Origin: Novipirellula galeiformis | Lineage (GTDB): Bacteria > Planctomycetota > Planctomycetia > Pirellulales > Pirellulaceae | Reading direction: 5' to 3' | Length of the DNA: 64,000 nt | Assembly: GCF_007860095.1 (NCBI RefSeq) | Contig: NZ_SJPT01000003.1 | Location: forward strand, 517,764-581,763 | Shown: positions 44,444 through 54,098 of the stretch, piece by piece | Numbering within the stretch: position 1 is the first letter of the stretch | Layout: each line of letters opens with the position of its first letter | Translations under genes and position numbers: made by a program | Notes under the pieces: generated by a model | What the model saw: only the letters and a program-made list of their open reading frames with translations | Database searches by the model: none | Told to the model about the DNA's origin: nothing

Positions 44444-46636
44444 ATGCCCTACCCACTGAATCACTGGCTGGCGACTGTCGGATTCGGTTTAGCGTTCTGC
44501 ATCCTGGCCAGTGGTAATCGGCTGCGGGCCGAAGAAGTCGATTTTGTGCGGGACATTCGCCCGCTATTGGCACAGAAATGCTTTACCTGTCACGGGCCAG
44601 ACGAAGGGACTCGCGAGTCAGGATTGCGGCTCGACTTGGCTGATGGACTGTTTGGCGAACTTGAAAGTGGAGCTCAGGGGATCGTGCCCAGCGATCCGCA
44701 GCAAAGCGAGTTGTATCAACGACTGGTTGCCGACGAAGATCTGCGCATGCCGCCGCTTGATTCGGGGCAACGGCTAACGTCCGACCAGATAGGCTTGATC
44801 CGACGTTGGATTGAACAGGGAGCCAGCTACCGCAGCCACTGGTCATTCGAACCGCTCGATCCCACGCCGCCGGCGGAGGTTGAAGCGGAGGATTGGGTTG
44901 AGAATCAGGTTGATCGATTTGTGTTAGCGAAGCTGGCACGAGAGGGAATTGCGGTCTCGCCCGCAGCTCCGCCGCAGACGCTCGTCCGTCGTCTTTACTT
45001 TGATCTGATCGGCTTGCCCCCGACGGCAGAACAGGTCGACGCGTTTGTCGCGGACCGCGATCCCAACGCCTACGAGCAATGGGTCGATCGTTTGTTGGCT
45101 TCGCCCGCCTTCGGTGAACACTGGGCAAGACGCTGGCTGGACTTGGCGCGTTATGCCGACAGCGACGGAGATCTAGGAGACAAGTTGCGACCCAATGCCT
45201 TCGGCTATCGCGACTGGGTGATCCAGGCGATCAACGCCGACATGCCGTTTGACCAATTCACAATCGAACAAATCGCGGGCGACCTGCTGCCCCAGGCAAC
45301 CCTTGCTCAGAAGACGGCGACCGGCTTTCATCGCAACGGATTGAAGAACACCGAGGCGGGGTCGGATCAAGAACTCGATCGCGTGGTCCGTACCGTCGAT
45401 CGGATCAGTACCGTGGGATCCGTTTGGTTGGGATTAACGGTCGGCTGTGCCGAGTGTCATTCACACAAGTTTGATCCACTGAGTCACCGTCAATTTTTCC
45501 AAATGTATGCCTTCTTCGATAACGTGGAAGATGTCGATCTAAAGACCGGCCACGGCAAAGTCACGGTCGCCACCATCGCCGAAACCAAACAGCGGCGTGA
45601 GACCTTTGTTCATCTGCGAGGCGACTTTAGACAGCCTGGGGAAAAAGTGCGGCCCGCGGCGCCTGAGTTTTTGCATGCGTTCGAACCACGCTCCGGCAAA
45701 CCCGATCGGCTCGACTTCGCCTATTGGTTGGTCGATGGCGACAACCCGTTGACCGCACGCACGACGGTCAATCGCTATTGGATGCATCTGTTCGGCCGGG
45801 GATTGGTCGATACGGTGGATAATCTTGGCGTGTCAGGCGAGGCACCGACTCATCCACGCTTACTGGATTGGTTGGCCCAAGAGCTGATGCGGCAAGGTTG
45901 GAGCCGCAAACGTTTGATCAAACTGATCGTCATGTCGGCGACTTATCGGCAATCATCCCAGCCGCGGGCGGATTTGGTCGATCGCGATCCACAGAATCGG
46001 CTGCTGGCTCGACAGGCCCGCTTTCGCTTGGATGCCGAGGGGGTCCGCGACGTGGCACTCCGGACCAGCGGGCTGCTCGACCACCGGATCGGCGGTCCGA
46101 GTGTACGGCCTGCCCTGAGTGCCGATATCACCGCCTACAGCCGCAATCGGGATTGGGTGGTGAGCGAGGGAGGGGATCGCTATCGCCGCGGAATGTACAT
46201 TCTCTATCGACGGGCGACTCCCTATCCCATGCTGCAAATATTCGATGCGCCCGACACCACCGCGTCGTGCGCCCGCCGCGACCGTTCGAACTCGCCATTG
46301 CAAGCGCTGACGCTACTGAATGATCCTGTGTTCGTCGAGTGTGCTCAGCATGCGGCGTGTTATAGCGATTGGCAAACGGACGTCGATTGGATCCCGCAAG
46401 CGTTTCGCCGCTTCCTTTCGCGAGATCCCAGCGCGGCGGAACTGGCTCGGCTGCGAGTCTTCTATGATCACCAACGTCAAACGCTCGCCGAGTTTACCGA
46501 AGCACAAGTGCGCGCGTTGTGCGGTGAGTCGTTTGCGGTCGCATCCGCTGACCAACATGATTTAAGAGAACAAGCCGCTCGCTATCTGATCTACCGTTGC
46601 TTGTTGAATCTCGACGAAACCATCACGCGTGAATGA
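44444..46636 (+). CDS. PSCyt1 / DUF1549 / DUF1553 planctomycete cytochrome-like protein
   Basis: 730 residues with a signal peptide (about 1-29). The N-terminal PSCyt1 domain has a heme c motif CFTCH (46-50) in KCFTCHGPDEGTRESGLRLD. DUF1549 (about 155-360) contains VRRLYFDLIGLPPT, WARRWLDLARYADSDG and a second possible heme motif CAECH near 335 (CAECHSHKFDPLSH). DUF1553 (about 430-700) contains NPLTARTTVNRYWMHLFGRG and NSPLQALTLLNDP. Such proteins are massively expanded in planctomycetes and nearly always precede a DUF1501 gene, as here. The role is unproven; a periplasmic redox or polysaccharide-processing complex has been proposed. Confidence 0.93.
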   Translation: MPYPLNHWLATVGFGLAFCILASGNRLRAEEVDFVRDIRPLLAQKCFTCHGPDEGTRESGLRLDLADGLFGELESGAQGIVPSDPQQSELYQRLVADEDLRMPPLDSGQRLTSDQIGLIRRWIEQGASYRSHWSFEPLDPTPPAEVEAEDWVENQVDRFVLAKLAREGIAVSPAAPPQTLVRRLYFDLIGLPPTAEQVDAFVADRDPNAYEQWVDRLLASPAFGEHWARRWLDLARYADSDGDLGDKLRPNAFGYRDWVIQAINADMPFDQFTIEQIAGDLLPQATLAQKTATGFHRNGLKNTEAGSDQELDRVVRTVDRISTVGSVWLGLTVGCAECHSHKFDPLSHRQFFQMYAFFDNVEDVDLKTGHGKVTVATIAETKQRRETFVHLRGDFRQPGEKVRPAAPEFLHAFEPRSGKPDRLDFAYWLVDGDNPLTARTTVNRYWMHLFGRGLVDTVDNLGVSGEAPTHPRLLDWLAQELMRQGWSRKRLIKLIVMSATYRQSSQPRADLVDRDPQNRLLARQARFRLDAEGVRDVALRTSGLLDHRIGGPSVRPALSADITAYSRNRDWVVSEGGDRYRRGMYILYRRATPYPMLQIFDAPDTTASCARRDRSNSPLQALTLLNDPVFVECAQHAACYSDWQTDVDWIPQAFRRFLSRDPSAAELARLRVFYDHQRQTLAEFTEAQVRALCGESFAVASADQHDLREQAARYLIYRCLLNLDETITRE

Positions 46637-46648
46637 GGAACGAGAGCT

Positions 46649-48169
46649 TTGACATTTCATTCATCCTTGGCGCTCGAAGGCCGGCGAAGATTTTTGACCA
46701 ATGGCTTCAGCGGCGCCGCGGCAATCGCGTTGTCGCAATTGCTTCAGCTCGATGGTTTCACGCCCTCACGTGCGCAGGGCCAAGAGACACCGCCGGGCCC
46801 ATTCACTCCGACTTCTGCGTCGGCGATTGCCCCGCGAGCGAAACGCTGTATCTACATCTATCTCGAGGGCGGTCCGAGCCAGATGGATCTCTTTGATCCC
46901 AAGCCGCTACTGAATGATTTGGATGGACAACCCCCGCCACCTTCATTGGTCGAAAATATGCAGTTCGCGTTTCTACAGAAAGAGACGGCGCGGCTGATGG
47001 GCTCCCCACGCACGTTTCGCAAATACGGTGAGTGTGGGATGGATTTTTCCGATTTGCTGCCTCACCTTGCTACGTGCGCCGATGACATCACGCAGATCCG
47101 CTCGATGCAGTCGGATCAATTCAATCATTTGCCGGCCCAGTTGTTGTTCAATTGCGGTTCGTCGCTAGCGGGACGTCCTAGCGTCGGTTCCTGGTTGTCC
47201 TACGGTTTGGGAAGTGAGACGCAAGACTTGCCCGCCTATGTGTCGATGGTGACCACCGGTCGCGGCATTCCCGGTGGTTCGGCCAGTTGGTCAAGCGGCT
47301 TTTTGCCGTCGGTCTATTCGGGAGTGCTATTCGGCAATGACGGCCAAGTGGTGCTGAATCTTGACAATCCTTCTGGGGTCACGCCCGCCATACAGCGGGA
47401 CTCGATCGCCGCGATCAACGACCTCAATCGTTTGCGGCAACGTTCGTCTAGCTCGGATCTGGGAACTGACGCACGCGACGATAGTGAACTCGCCAGCCGC
47501 ATCAGTGCTTACGAGTTGGCGTTTCGAATGCAGTCGACGGCGCCCGAGCTAATCGATCTATCGCAAGAGACACAAGCGACGCTGGATGCCTACGGCATTG
47601 ATCGAAAAGAACCAGTGATCAAATCCAACCGCGGAGGCATTGGCAAATTCGGAACCTTTGCCCGCAACTGTCTCTTGGCGCGGCGGTTGGTCGAACGCGG
47701 GGTGCGGGTGGTCAACATCATCCACTCCTCGTGGGATCATCACAGTCGACTCGACCCAGAATTAACTCACAATGCGCTGATGGTCGATCAACCGATTGCC
47801 GCGCTGCTCAAAGACCTCAAAGCTCGCGGCTTATTGGAAGACACTCTAGTGGTCTGGGGGTCCGAGTTTGGACGCACCCCGTTGGGGGAAAACCGTAGCG
47901 GTTTCAAAAGCGTGACGGGCCGAGATCATCATCCCAATGCCTTCACGTTATGGTTGGCCGGGGGAGGCGTTAAAGGAGGCCAAGTCGTCGGTGCCTCGGA
48001 TGATATCGGTTGGAATGTGACCGAAACCCCGGTGCATGTACACGATCTGCACGCCACGTTGTTGTATCTATTCGGGATTGATCACACGCAGTTAACCTAC
48101 CGCTTTCAGGGGCGAGATTTCCGCTTGACCGACGTCCACGGCCGCATCGTCCACGAACTATTCGCATGA
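46649..48169 (+). CDS. DUF1501 family protein (alkaline-phosphatase-like fold), Tat-exported
   Basis: 506 residues. It starts at a TTG 12 bases after the PSCyt1 gene stop, with AGGAA (46636-46640) well placed, so the two are an operon. The N-terminus has a twin-arginine motif (RRRFLTNG) and a weakly hydrophobic stretch. DUF1501 landmarks: YLEGGPSQMDLFDPKP, NIIHSSWDHHSRLD, VVWGSEFGRTPLGE, GRDHHPNAFTLWLAGGGVKGG and the closing VHDLHATLLYLFGIDH. The fold belongs to the sulfatase/alkaline phosphatase group, with His/Asp residues that could bind metal. It works with its PSCyt1 partner by association; the reaction is unknown. Confidence 0.93.
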   Translation: MTFHSSLALEGRRRFLTNGFSGAAAIALSQLLQLDGFTPSRAQGQETPPGPFTPTSASAIAPRAKRCIYIYLEGGPSQMDLFDPKPLLNDLDGQPPPPSLVENMQFAFLQKETARLMGSPRTFRKYGECGMDFSDLLPHLATCADDITQIRSMQSDQFNHLPAQLLFNCGSSLAGRPSVGSWLSYGLGSETQDLPAYVSMVTTGRGIPGGSASWSSGFLPSVYSGVLFGNDGQVVLNLDNPSGVTPAIQRDSIAAINDLNRLRQRSSSSDLGTDARDDSELASRISAYELAFRMQSTAPELIDLSQETQATLDAYGIDRKEPVIKSNRGGIGKFGTFARNCLLARRLVERGVRVVNIIHSSWDHHSRLDPELTHNALMVDQPIAALLKDLKARGLLEDTLVVWGSEFGRTPLGENRSGFKSVTGRDHHPNAFTLWLAGGGVKGGQVVGASDDIGWNVTETPVHVHDLHATLLYLFGIDHTQLTYRFQGRDFRLTDVHGRIVHELFA

Positions 48170-48963
48170 ATAGGGATTGGAAACTTATCCGAAAGTCGTG
48201 TGCCGACGACACTAGCTGCTGAGATTGCATCCGAACTACCGAAAATTCCTTAACCGCTTAATCAGCCGAACGTCATGGACGTTTGAACGACGCACGGAAT
48301 CAAAATCACAGCCGGAGCGTTAACGAAGGTGGGAGCCAACCGTGATACAGTCACTCGCTGACGCCTGGGGTTATGGAAACACCCAATCTCGCTGCGGGAT
48401 TTCCCGAGGTTTTCGTATCGACGCAGCAAAGATTCCATGAGTCGTTGCAGTGTTCAATCTTCACTCAGAAGCCGGTTTGCACCGGCGTCCTGCCGTGGCT
48501 CAGGTGGGGTCTTCGGCATTGTCATTCGCTTCGGCCCTCCTTGAGAAAACCGTACTCAAATTCTGACCCCGGCGCAGTCGCACCCCGCAAGCAAAAATGA
48601 ATGAACAGGAGCAAACAGAGAGAACCGAGAGGAAGCGGCCAGTGCCTCCGTTTCCTCTGCGACCTCCTGTTCAATCCGACAGCGCGTCTCCGCGAGCGTG
48701 ATCGCGGAATCGGCAAAGCTAATTGCAAGTGGATGCAGGTCGGGAGTAAACGGCAGACACCGCATTGGGCGGCCCCCCCTCGGATATGCAAGTTGCCATG
48801 GATCGTTAGCGGGTAATCCTTTGTCACCTTATAAACAGGTTCCCATCATCAAATTTTCGGTGATCCAGCGACGGGGTGGGAGGTTGCTTTAGTCGCGTCG
48901 TGCAATGGGCTATGATAGGACTCCCTCTCCCCTTTGTCCTCTTGTTATCGAACAAGGTCCGTT
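48170..48963. other. Spacer with repeat copy R2
   Basis: 794 bases without a supported gene. At 48355-48375 lies one arm of the CTCGCTGACGC...GGGTTAT motif seen as a full inverted repeat at 57796-57841. Repeat copy R2 fills about 48458-48700. The bases just before 48964 include an AT-rich segment (about 48848-48862). Confidence 0.55.
48458..48700. repeat. Dispersed intergenic repeat, copy R2
   Basis: Second copy of the repeat at 43772-44011, same orientation, about 4.7 kb away, flanking the PSCyt1/DUF1501 operon on its other side. Common words occur in order from ATCTTCACTC to CGAGCGT. R2 carries small insertions relative to R1 near its middle. It encodes no protein that looks real. Confidence 0.7.
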
Positions 48964-50370
48964 ATGCGAACAAACATTGTGTCCGTCCTCGCTGTGTTGG
49001 CGACGGCCTTCATTGCCCAAGCTGATCCTGGTGCAGTCACGCCGACGACTGCCGAGGCTTGGACGTCCGTCTCCCCACGCGAGGAGATCCGACCGGAGTT
49101 TGCCTCCACCGACCAAGGGGGACGGAGCGGAAAGGGCGAACTGACGATCGCCGCCGATGATCGCAACGGTTTGATAGGGTACTGGGAAACAAAAATCAAA
49201 GTCCAAGGGGGCCAGCACTACCACTTTTCAGCTTGGCGTCAAACCGAAGGCATCGATGTGGTTCGTCGCAGTGGAGTCGCCAGTTTGACGTGGCTGAACA
49301 AAAACGGGGGCCGGGCGACACGAGACCAAGTCACGTTGGTTCCCTACCGCCCCGGTTTGAAACCGCGATCGGAACCAGAATATCCTGCCGAGGGTGAAAC
49401 GGTTGACGATTGGACCCTGCTTGCGGGGACCTACCGAGCGCCGTCCTCGGCAACCGAGGTGGTCATCGGGCTTCATTTTCGCTGGGGGCCCCCTCACTCT
49501 CGCATCGCTTGGAGCGACGTCCGATTCGAACCTGCCGCCGCAGCGGAGCCGAGAATCGTTCGCTTGGCGACCATACACTACTGCCCCGCAGATGGGACGA
49601 CCGCAAAAGAAAAGCGGGAGCAGTTTGAACCGCTGATTGCCGAAGCAGCCCAACAGAATGCGGATCTCGTTGTGTTGCCGGAAACGTTAACAGGCTATCA
49701 ATCGGGACGGACCTCTGCGGAGGTCGCTGAATCGATGCCGGGTCCGACCTCGGACTACTTTGCCGCACTGGCGAAGAAGTATGACCTTTACATCGCCGCA
49801 GGACTGCACGAGCGAGAGGGGCATTTGATCTACAACGTTGCGGTGTTGCTCGGCCCTGAAGGCGAGATGGTGGGCAAGTACCGCAAAGTTTCTTTGACGC
49901 GAAACGAAATTGGATCTGGGGTTATGCCCGGCGACGAGTATCCCGTCTTTGAAACCCGGTTTGGCAAAGTCGGCATGATGGTTTGTTACGACGGCTTCTT
50001 TCCCGAGGTGGCGCGTGAATTGAGCAATCGTGGCGCCGAGGTGATCGCCTGGCCGGTGTGGGGATGCAATCCATTACTGGGGGCCGCCCGCGCCTGTGAA
50101 AACCATACCTATGTGATCAGCAGCACGTACACCGACGTGGCGTCGAATTGGATGATTTCCGCGATCTACGGTCGCGATGGACAACCGCTCGCTCAAGCGA
50201 CCCAGTGGGGCAGCGTCGCGGTGGCCGAGGTCGATTTGAATCAACCTCTGTATTGGTCCAGCCTAGGTGATTTTAAAGCGGAGATTCCACGACATCGTCC
50301 CTGGCTGCCCCATGAGCGGGAGCAAGGAAAGCGAGCGGAAGCGGGGGAAAGCCAAACGGGGGCAGAATAA
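48964..50370 (+). CDS. Secreted carbon-nitrogen hydrolase (nitrilase superfamily)
   Basis: 468 residues from the ATG at 48964, chosen because a signal peptide follows directly ([19 protein letters not shown]). Residues about 20-190 look like a beta-sandwich, carbohydrate-binding-like domain ([23 protein letters not shown]). The CN-hydrolase domain (about 195-450) has the catalytic triad: Glu in VVLPETLTG (near 240), Lys in GKYRKVSL (near 308) and Cys in [11 protein letters not shown] (near 341). The family hydrolyses amides or nitriles; the substrate here is unknown, but export and the N-terminal domain suggest an extracellular amide. It converges on the M14 gene across 190 bases. Confidence 0.9.
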   Translation: MRTNIVSVLAVLATAFIAQADPGAVTPTTAEAWTSVSPREEIRPEFASTDQGGRSGKGELTIAADDRNGLIGYWETKIKVQGGQHYHFSAWRQTEGIDVVRRSGVASLTWLNKNGGRATRDQVTLVPYRPGLKPRSEPEYPAEGETVDDWTLLAGTYRAPSSATEVVIGLHFRWGPPHSRIAWSDVRFEPAAAAEPRIVRLATIHYCPADGTTAKEKREQFEPLIAEAAQQNADLVVLPETLTGYQSGRTSAEVAESMPGPTSDYFAALAKKYDLYIAAGLHEREGHLIYNVAVLLGPEGEMVGKYRKVSLTRNEIGSGVMPGDEYPVFETRFGKVGMMVCYDGFFPEVARELSNRGAEVIAWPVWGCNPLLGAARACENHTYVISSTYTDVASNWMISAIYGRDGQPLAQATQWGSVAVAEVDLNQPLYWSSLGDFKAEIPRHRPWLPHEREQGKRAEAGESQTGAE

Positions 50371-50560
50371 CGGCGGGTGATGGCAAGTTCGTCCATGCCC
50401 TCCCTGGCCCCGCACCGGTCGGCAACAGGGGCTGACTCACCAAGTTCCACGCCTCTCCCCCCATAAGGTCTTGCCGTCGTTGAGTTGTCCGCCCCCAGCT
50501 CGGTCGAGCCGCGGTGCGGGGCGGAACTGGGCGGGGCGGGTGCTGATGTTCACGAATCGA

Positions 50561-51781
50561 TTACTCGAAATAGGCGTCAAACACGTCACAGAGCTGACGT
50601 CCGTAAAGCATCCAGTGCTCCGCCGAAGGAGGCGATTGCAATCCTGCGATCCAGTTGGCGTTCAACTCATGGACCACCGCATCGATACCGAATCGTCGCA
50701 ACCATCCTTCACCGAGCGTCCCTGAATTTTGAAAATGAGGATCGGTGGCCCCTTCGCGGAACCATGTTTTTTCCCGCAACAAGTTTTCGAAGCGTTTCAT
50801 ACGCGCCAAATAGGCATCGAGTTGGGTGTCCACGGGTCGACTCAGGTGTAATTTACCGCTCTCATCATTGTGCATTTCCAATGCTAAATGGGGGCGGCGT
50901 CCTGCGTCGAGCATCGCTGTCAACCAAGCTTCCAAAGCCACATTCTCAGGGCATAGCTTGGGATCGGCTGGCGCATTCCAATCGCGATTCAAATCTTTGC
51001 CCAGCATGTTGAATCGAGTGCGTCCATTTGCAACGCCGTCTTTGTTCGCCATCGGCATCACATAGATGCAAAAGCGATTCAAGTACGAAACGTCTTTGTC
51101 ATCCGCCGTCGCCAACAAGTGACGAAGCATCCCTTCGAGCACCCAATTGCCCCCCGGTTCCCAGGGATGGGCTCTGGCACGCAGAAAGACTCGATAGGGG
51201 GCGTCTTCACGTCCCACTCGCACGATTTCCAAGGGACGGCCTTGGAGAGTGTGTCCGATTGGGGTGATTTCGACGAGCGGATGCTGGCGAATCTCGTCTA
51301 GAAATCGATCCAAATCGCTAATCCGATAGGGCGGCAGACGAGCGATCCACAAACTACCCGATGCGGGTATTTTGACCGTGAACTTGAGTTGCCCCGCGGC
51401 CCGAATGAACTCGGTTTGCTGGGCTTCCCAGCTCTTCCCATCGGGGCTTGTGAATGTGATCGTGGCATCCGAACCGGCGATCGCGGAGCGGCCATTCCAG
51501 ACGTTGGACAAATGATTGAGCACGATCGTCAGCTCGCTGTCGGGTTCCGCTTCCACGCGAAAATGCCAATGGCCGGCAGCTCGATTTGGCGAATCGCGTT
51601 CGTGGTCGTACAGCAAATCCACACGAACGGCCCCGTCGTCGAGAACTTCCCAGTCCAGCGGCGAAGCGTTCTCAAAACCGGTGTCAATAAAAACTAACTG
51701 CTCGGCAATGGAGGTTTTCCCCGCTGCCAGCAAGCTGATCAACCCCGCCAGCATCACCAGGTTGCCGTGTCGTAAAATCAT
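50561..51781 (-). CDS. Secreted M14 zinc carboxypeptidase
   Basis: 406 residues with a Sec signal peptide (about 1-26). Residues 30-150 form a beta-rich domain like that before M14 subfamily D (cytosolic carboxypeptidase-like) enzymes. The peptidase domain follows, with zinc ligands His and Glu in ARAHPWEPGGNW (near 204-207), His in LALEMHNDESG, the Arg-rich GKDLNRDWNAP motif and the catalytic Glu in AVVHELNANWI near the C-terminus. It removes C-terminal residues or trims a peptide-like substrate outside the cytoplasm. The gene is divergent from the oxidoreductase-SGNH fusion across 270 bases. Confidence 0.9.
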   Translation of the reverse strand: MILRHGNLVMLAGLISLLAAGKTSIAEQLVFIDTGFENASPLDWEVLDDGAVRVDLLYDHERDSPNRAAGHWHFRVEAEPDSELTIVLNHLSNVWNGRSAIAGSDATITFTSPDGKSWEAQQTEFIRAAGQLKFTVKIPASGSLWIARLPPYRISDLDRFLDEIRQHPLVEITPIGHTLQGRPLEIVRVGREDAPYRVFLRARAHPWEPGGNWVLEGMLRHLLATADDKDVSYLNRFCIYVMPMANKDGVANGRTRFNMLGKDLNRDWNAPADPKLCPENVALEAWLTAMLDAGRRPHLALEMHNDESGKLHLSRPVDTQLDAYLARMKRFENLLREKTWFREGATDPHFQNSGTLGEGWLRRFGIDAVVHELNANWIAGLQSPPSAEHWMLYGRQLCDVFDAYFE

Positions 51782-52051
51782 CGTGTTTCAATTAAATAGG
51801 GGCATCCAAAGTCGTCATTGCAAGCCGGACTAGTCTAGTCAGAATGTGTCCTATTGGTAGTGCCATCGCTCGCGGTGTTGCGATAGTTGCGATGCTAGGT
51901 TCGGGATTATTCGGCAAGCCAGTGTGTGCGCTGCTACGATCTCGAAACCGACGCAGCGAGTGTCGCCAGGCAATAAGCCACGTTCTGGCACAGTTCGCCA
52001 TGACTTGCCCCCCCGTCATTTTTTAAAATACTCCATTGAAAACGAGAACCA

Positions 52052-53701
52052 ATGAATCGCATTTGTCGCTCTGCTCGAAGCTACTGCCTTGTACTCGTTG
52101 GAATGTTGGCCGCTTCCACTTCCACCACATTCGCTGCTCCTACGCAACCGCTACGTGCGGGCATGATTGGCTGCGATACTTCACACGCAACGGCGTTCAC
52201 CCGCTTGCTCAATGCGTCTACGAATGACGTCGACCATCCGTGCGGCGGAGTGCAAGTCGTCGCTGCGCTACCTGAATCGAGCGACGACATTGCATCGAGT
52301 CGCGATCGGCTGGGGAAATTTACCGAAGAGCTTCGTTCGCTCGACGTCGAAATGGTCGACTCGATCGATCAATTGCTTGAGCGAGTCGATGTCGTGATGA
52401 TCCTCAGTGTCGATGGTCGCAAACATCTAGAACAAGCTCGCAAGGTGATTGAAGCTGGCAAGCCGGTGTACATCGACAAACCGATGGCGGCTTCCCTTTC
52501 CGATGCGGTGCAAATCTTTGAGCTGGCCAGCAAAAACAATGTGCCGATCTTCACTTGCTCTGGACTGCGTTACACGCCGGGTATCCGCGACGCGTCATCC
52601 AACGCTGAACTCGGGGGAGTCGTTGGCTGCGTTGCCTATAGCCCCTCGCCCTATGATGCCACTCATCCCGATCTGTTTTGGGATGGCATTCATGGCATCG
52701 AGTCGTTGTTTACCGTTATGGGACCTGGGTGCGAGCGGGTCGTCCGGACCCACACCGAAGACACCGACGTCGTGACTGGGGTTTGGCGAGATGGACGCGT
52801 GGGAACGTTTCGAGGTCTGCGAAGCGGCAAGCGTGATTTCGGAGCCTTGGTGTTCGGCGCGAAAGCGATCGAGCACTACGCTGGTTTCGGCGGATACCAA
52901 ACGCTGGTTGCTGAGATCGCTCAATTCTTCAAGACCGGCAAATCGCCCATTGCCGCCTCCGAGACACTCGAAATACTGGCGTTCATGGAAGCCGCCGAGC
53001 AAAGCAAGCTTAACAAAGGTGCTCCAGTTGCGGTCCAACCGCTGCTCGCGGCAGCCACGCTCAAGATGCCTTACGAGCGAGACGTTCGCAAATTTGAAGC
53101 TCAAGATCGCCAACATCCTGCCGAGAAAGGCCAAGTGTTGTTTGTCGGTTCCTCCAGTATTGTGTTGTGGGATCTCGAAAAATCCTTTGGCCACACCGGC
53201 GCGCTGAACCGAGGTTATGGCGGCTCCCAGTTCCCTCACCAATTCCTGCATTTTGATCGTGTCGTAAAGCCCTACACGCCGCGCACAATTGTGCTGTACT
53301 GTGGCGACAACGACATCAACTCGGGGCGAACCCCGCAACAAGTGTTCGAGGACTTCAAGACCTACGTTCAACGGGTGCACCGCGAGGTTTCCGCGACAAC
53401 TCGGATCGTGTACCTACCGATCAAGCCCAGTCGCAAGCGTTGGTCTCTTTGGGAAAAGATGGATACCGCCAACCAGTTGATCGCGGACTACGCAGAGACA
53501 GACGATTTGGTCACGTATGCCGATATCGTCACACCGATGCTGGCCGACAGCGCCCCAGGCGATCCACCTCCCGCCGACTTGTTTGCAGACGACGGGCTGC
53601 ATCTGTCCGCCAAAGGCTACGCAATTTGGACCAGCGTTGTGAATGAGTTGGTCGACATGAAACCGCGGCCCACTAGCCCAGAACACTCATTGGGCAACTG
53701 A
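52052..53701 (+). CDS. Exported fusion: Gfo/Idh/MocA oxidoreductase plus SGNH hydrolase
   Basis: 549 residues with an apparent signal peptide (about 1-29). Residues 33-345 are Gfo/Idh/MocA-like: the nucleotide-binding start reads GMIGCDTSHATAF, a planctomycete variant of GxGxxG, with YIDKPMAAS for the EKP motif. Residues 350-535 are an SGNH/GDSL hydrolase: block I FVGSSSIVLW (Ser near 367), block II NRGYGGSQ (Gly), block III GDNDIN (Asn near 419) and block V DDGLHLS (Asp/His near 513-516). All four SGNH blocks are intact. No stop or frameshift separates the halves. A likely reading is coupled oxidation or epimerisation and deacetylation of a sugar, but no substrate is known. Confidence 0.9.
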   Translation: MNRICRSARSYCLVLVGMLAASTSTTFAAPTQPLRAGMIGCDTSHATAFTRLLNASTNDVDHPCGGVQVVAALPESSDDIASSRDRLGKFTEELRSLDVEMVDSIDQLLERVDVVMILSVDGRKHLEQARKVIEAGKPVYIDKPMAASLSDAVQIFELASKNNVPIFTCSGLRYTPGIRDASSNAELGGVVGCVAYSPSPYDATHPDLFWDGIHGIESLFTVMGPGCERVVRTHTEDTDVVTGVWRDGRVGTFRGLRSGKRDFGALVFGAKAIEHYAGFGGYQTLVAEIAQFFKTGKSPIAASETLEILAFMEAAEQSKLNKGAPVAVQPLLAAATLKMPYERDVRKFEAQDRQHPAEKGQVLFVGSSSIVLWDLEKSFGHTGALNRGYGGSQFPHQFLHFDRVVKPYTPRTIVLYCGDNDINSGRTPQQVFEDFKTYVQRVHREVSATTRIVYLPIKPSRKRWSLWEKMDTANQLIADYAETDDLVTYADIVTPMLADSAPGDPPPADLFADDGLHLSAKGYAIWTSVVNELVDMKPRPTSPEHSLGN

Positions 53702-54098
53702 AATTGGTCGCACTAGGCTTGATGACAGCGGGTTGGGTGAGCGACGTTATCGATCGCGTGCGTTCCTAACCCACCGTGTCGTTTTTGACGTTGCGAGTTT
53801 TTCATACCCCGCAGCGTCAGCGAGGAAATGCCACTCTTGACTCGGTCTCTCGCTCACCCGGCGGGTTAGCGATTTATTGGAAAAACGGATGCTCCGGGTT
53901 AAACATGGCCGCGTCGAAGGTGGCAACTCAAAAACAAGCAACCTCTTGGGCTAACGCATTTTAAAAATGGGCGTGGGATGTAGGGGCCGGTTTCCACCGG
54001 CCGATCACAAGCGGGCCGGTGGAAACCGGCCTTACCACATCTCTAAACATGCACTCGATAACTTCCGACCACTTCCGCAGCACCGTCGGCTGGGGAAC
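53702..54098. other. Convergent spacer with palindromic elements
   Basis: 397 bases between two convergent genes, no supported gene. Besides the perfect inverted repeat at 53985-54031, the region 53730-53875 carries diverged REP-like words (GGGTGAGCGA, GCAGCGTCAGCGAGG, CGCTCACCCGGCGGGTTAGC) related to those at 57796-57841. Confidence 0.55.
53985..54031. repeat. Perfect 18-bp inverted repeat (REP-like, possible bidirectional terminator)
   Basis: GGCCGGTTTCCACCGGCC (53985-54002) and its exact reverse complement (54014-54031) are separated by 11 bases. Each arm is also nearly self-complementary at its ends. The stem is very stable in either transcript and lies between two convergent stops, though without a T-run. 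The preceding bases GTAGGG fit a mobile-type repeated palindrome. Confidence 0.75.

Noticed and set aside
48934-48963. Earlier in-frame ATG for the nitrilase-like gene
   Set aside because: It would place ten polar residues (SSCYRTRSV) before an otherwise classical signal peptide that starts at 48964.
50408-50521. CCCCGCACC / GGTGCGGGG inverted repeat between the nitrilase and M14 genes
   Set aside because: Arms are nine bases but about 96 bases apart in a very G+C-rich spacer; chance pairing is likely.
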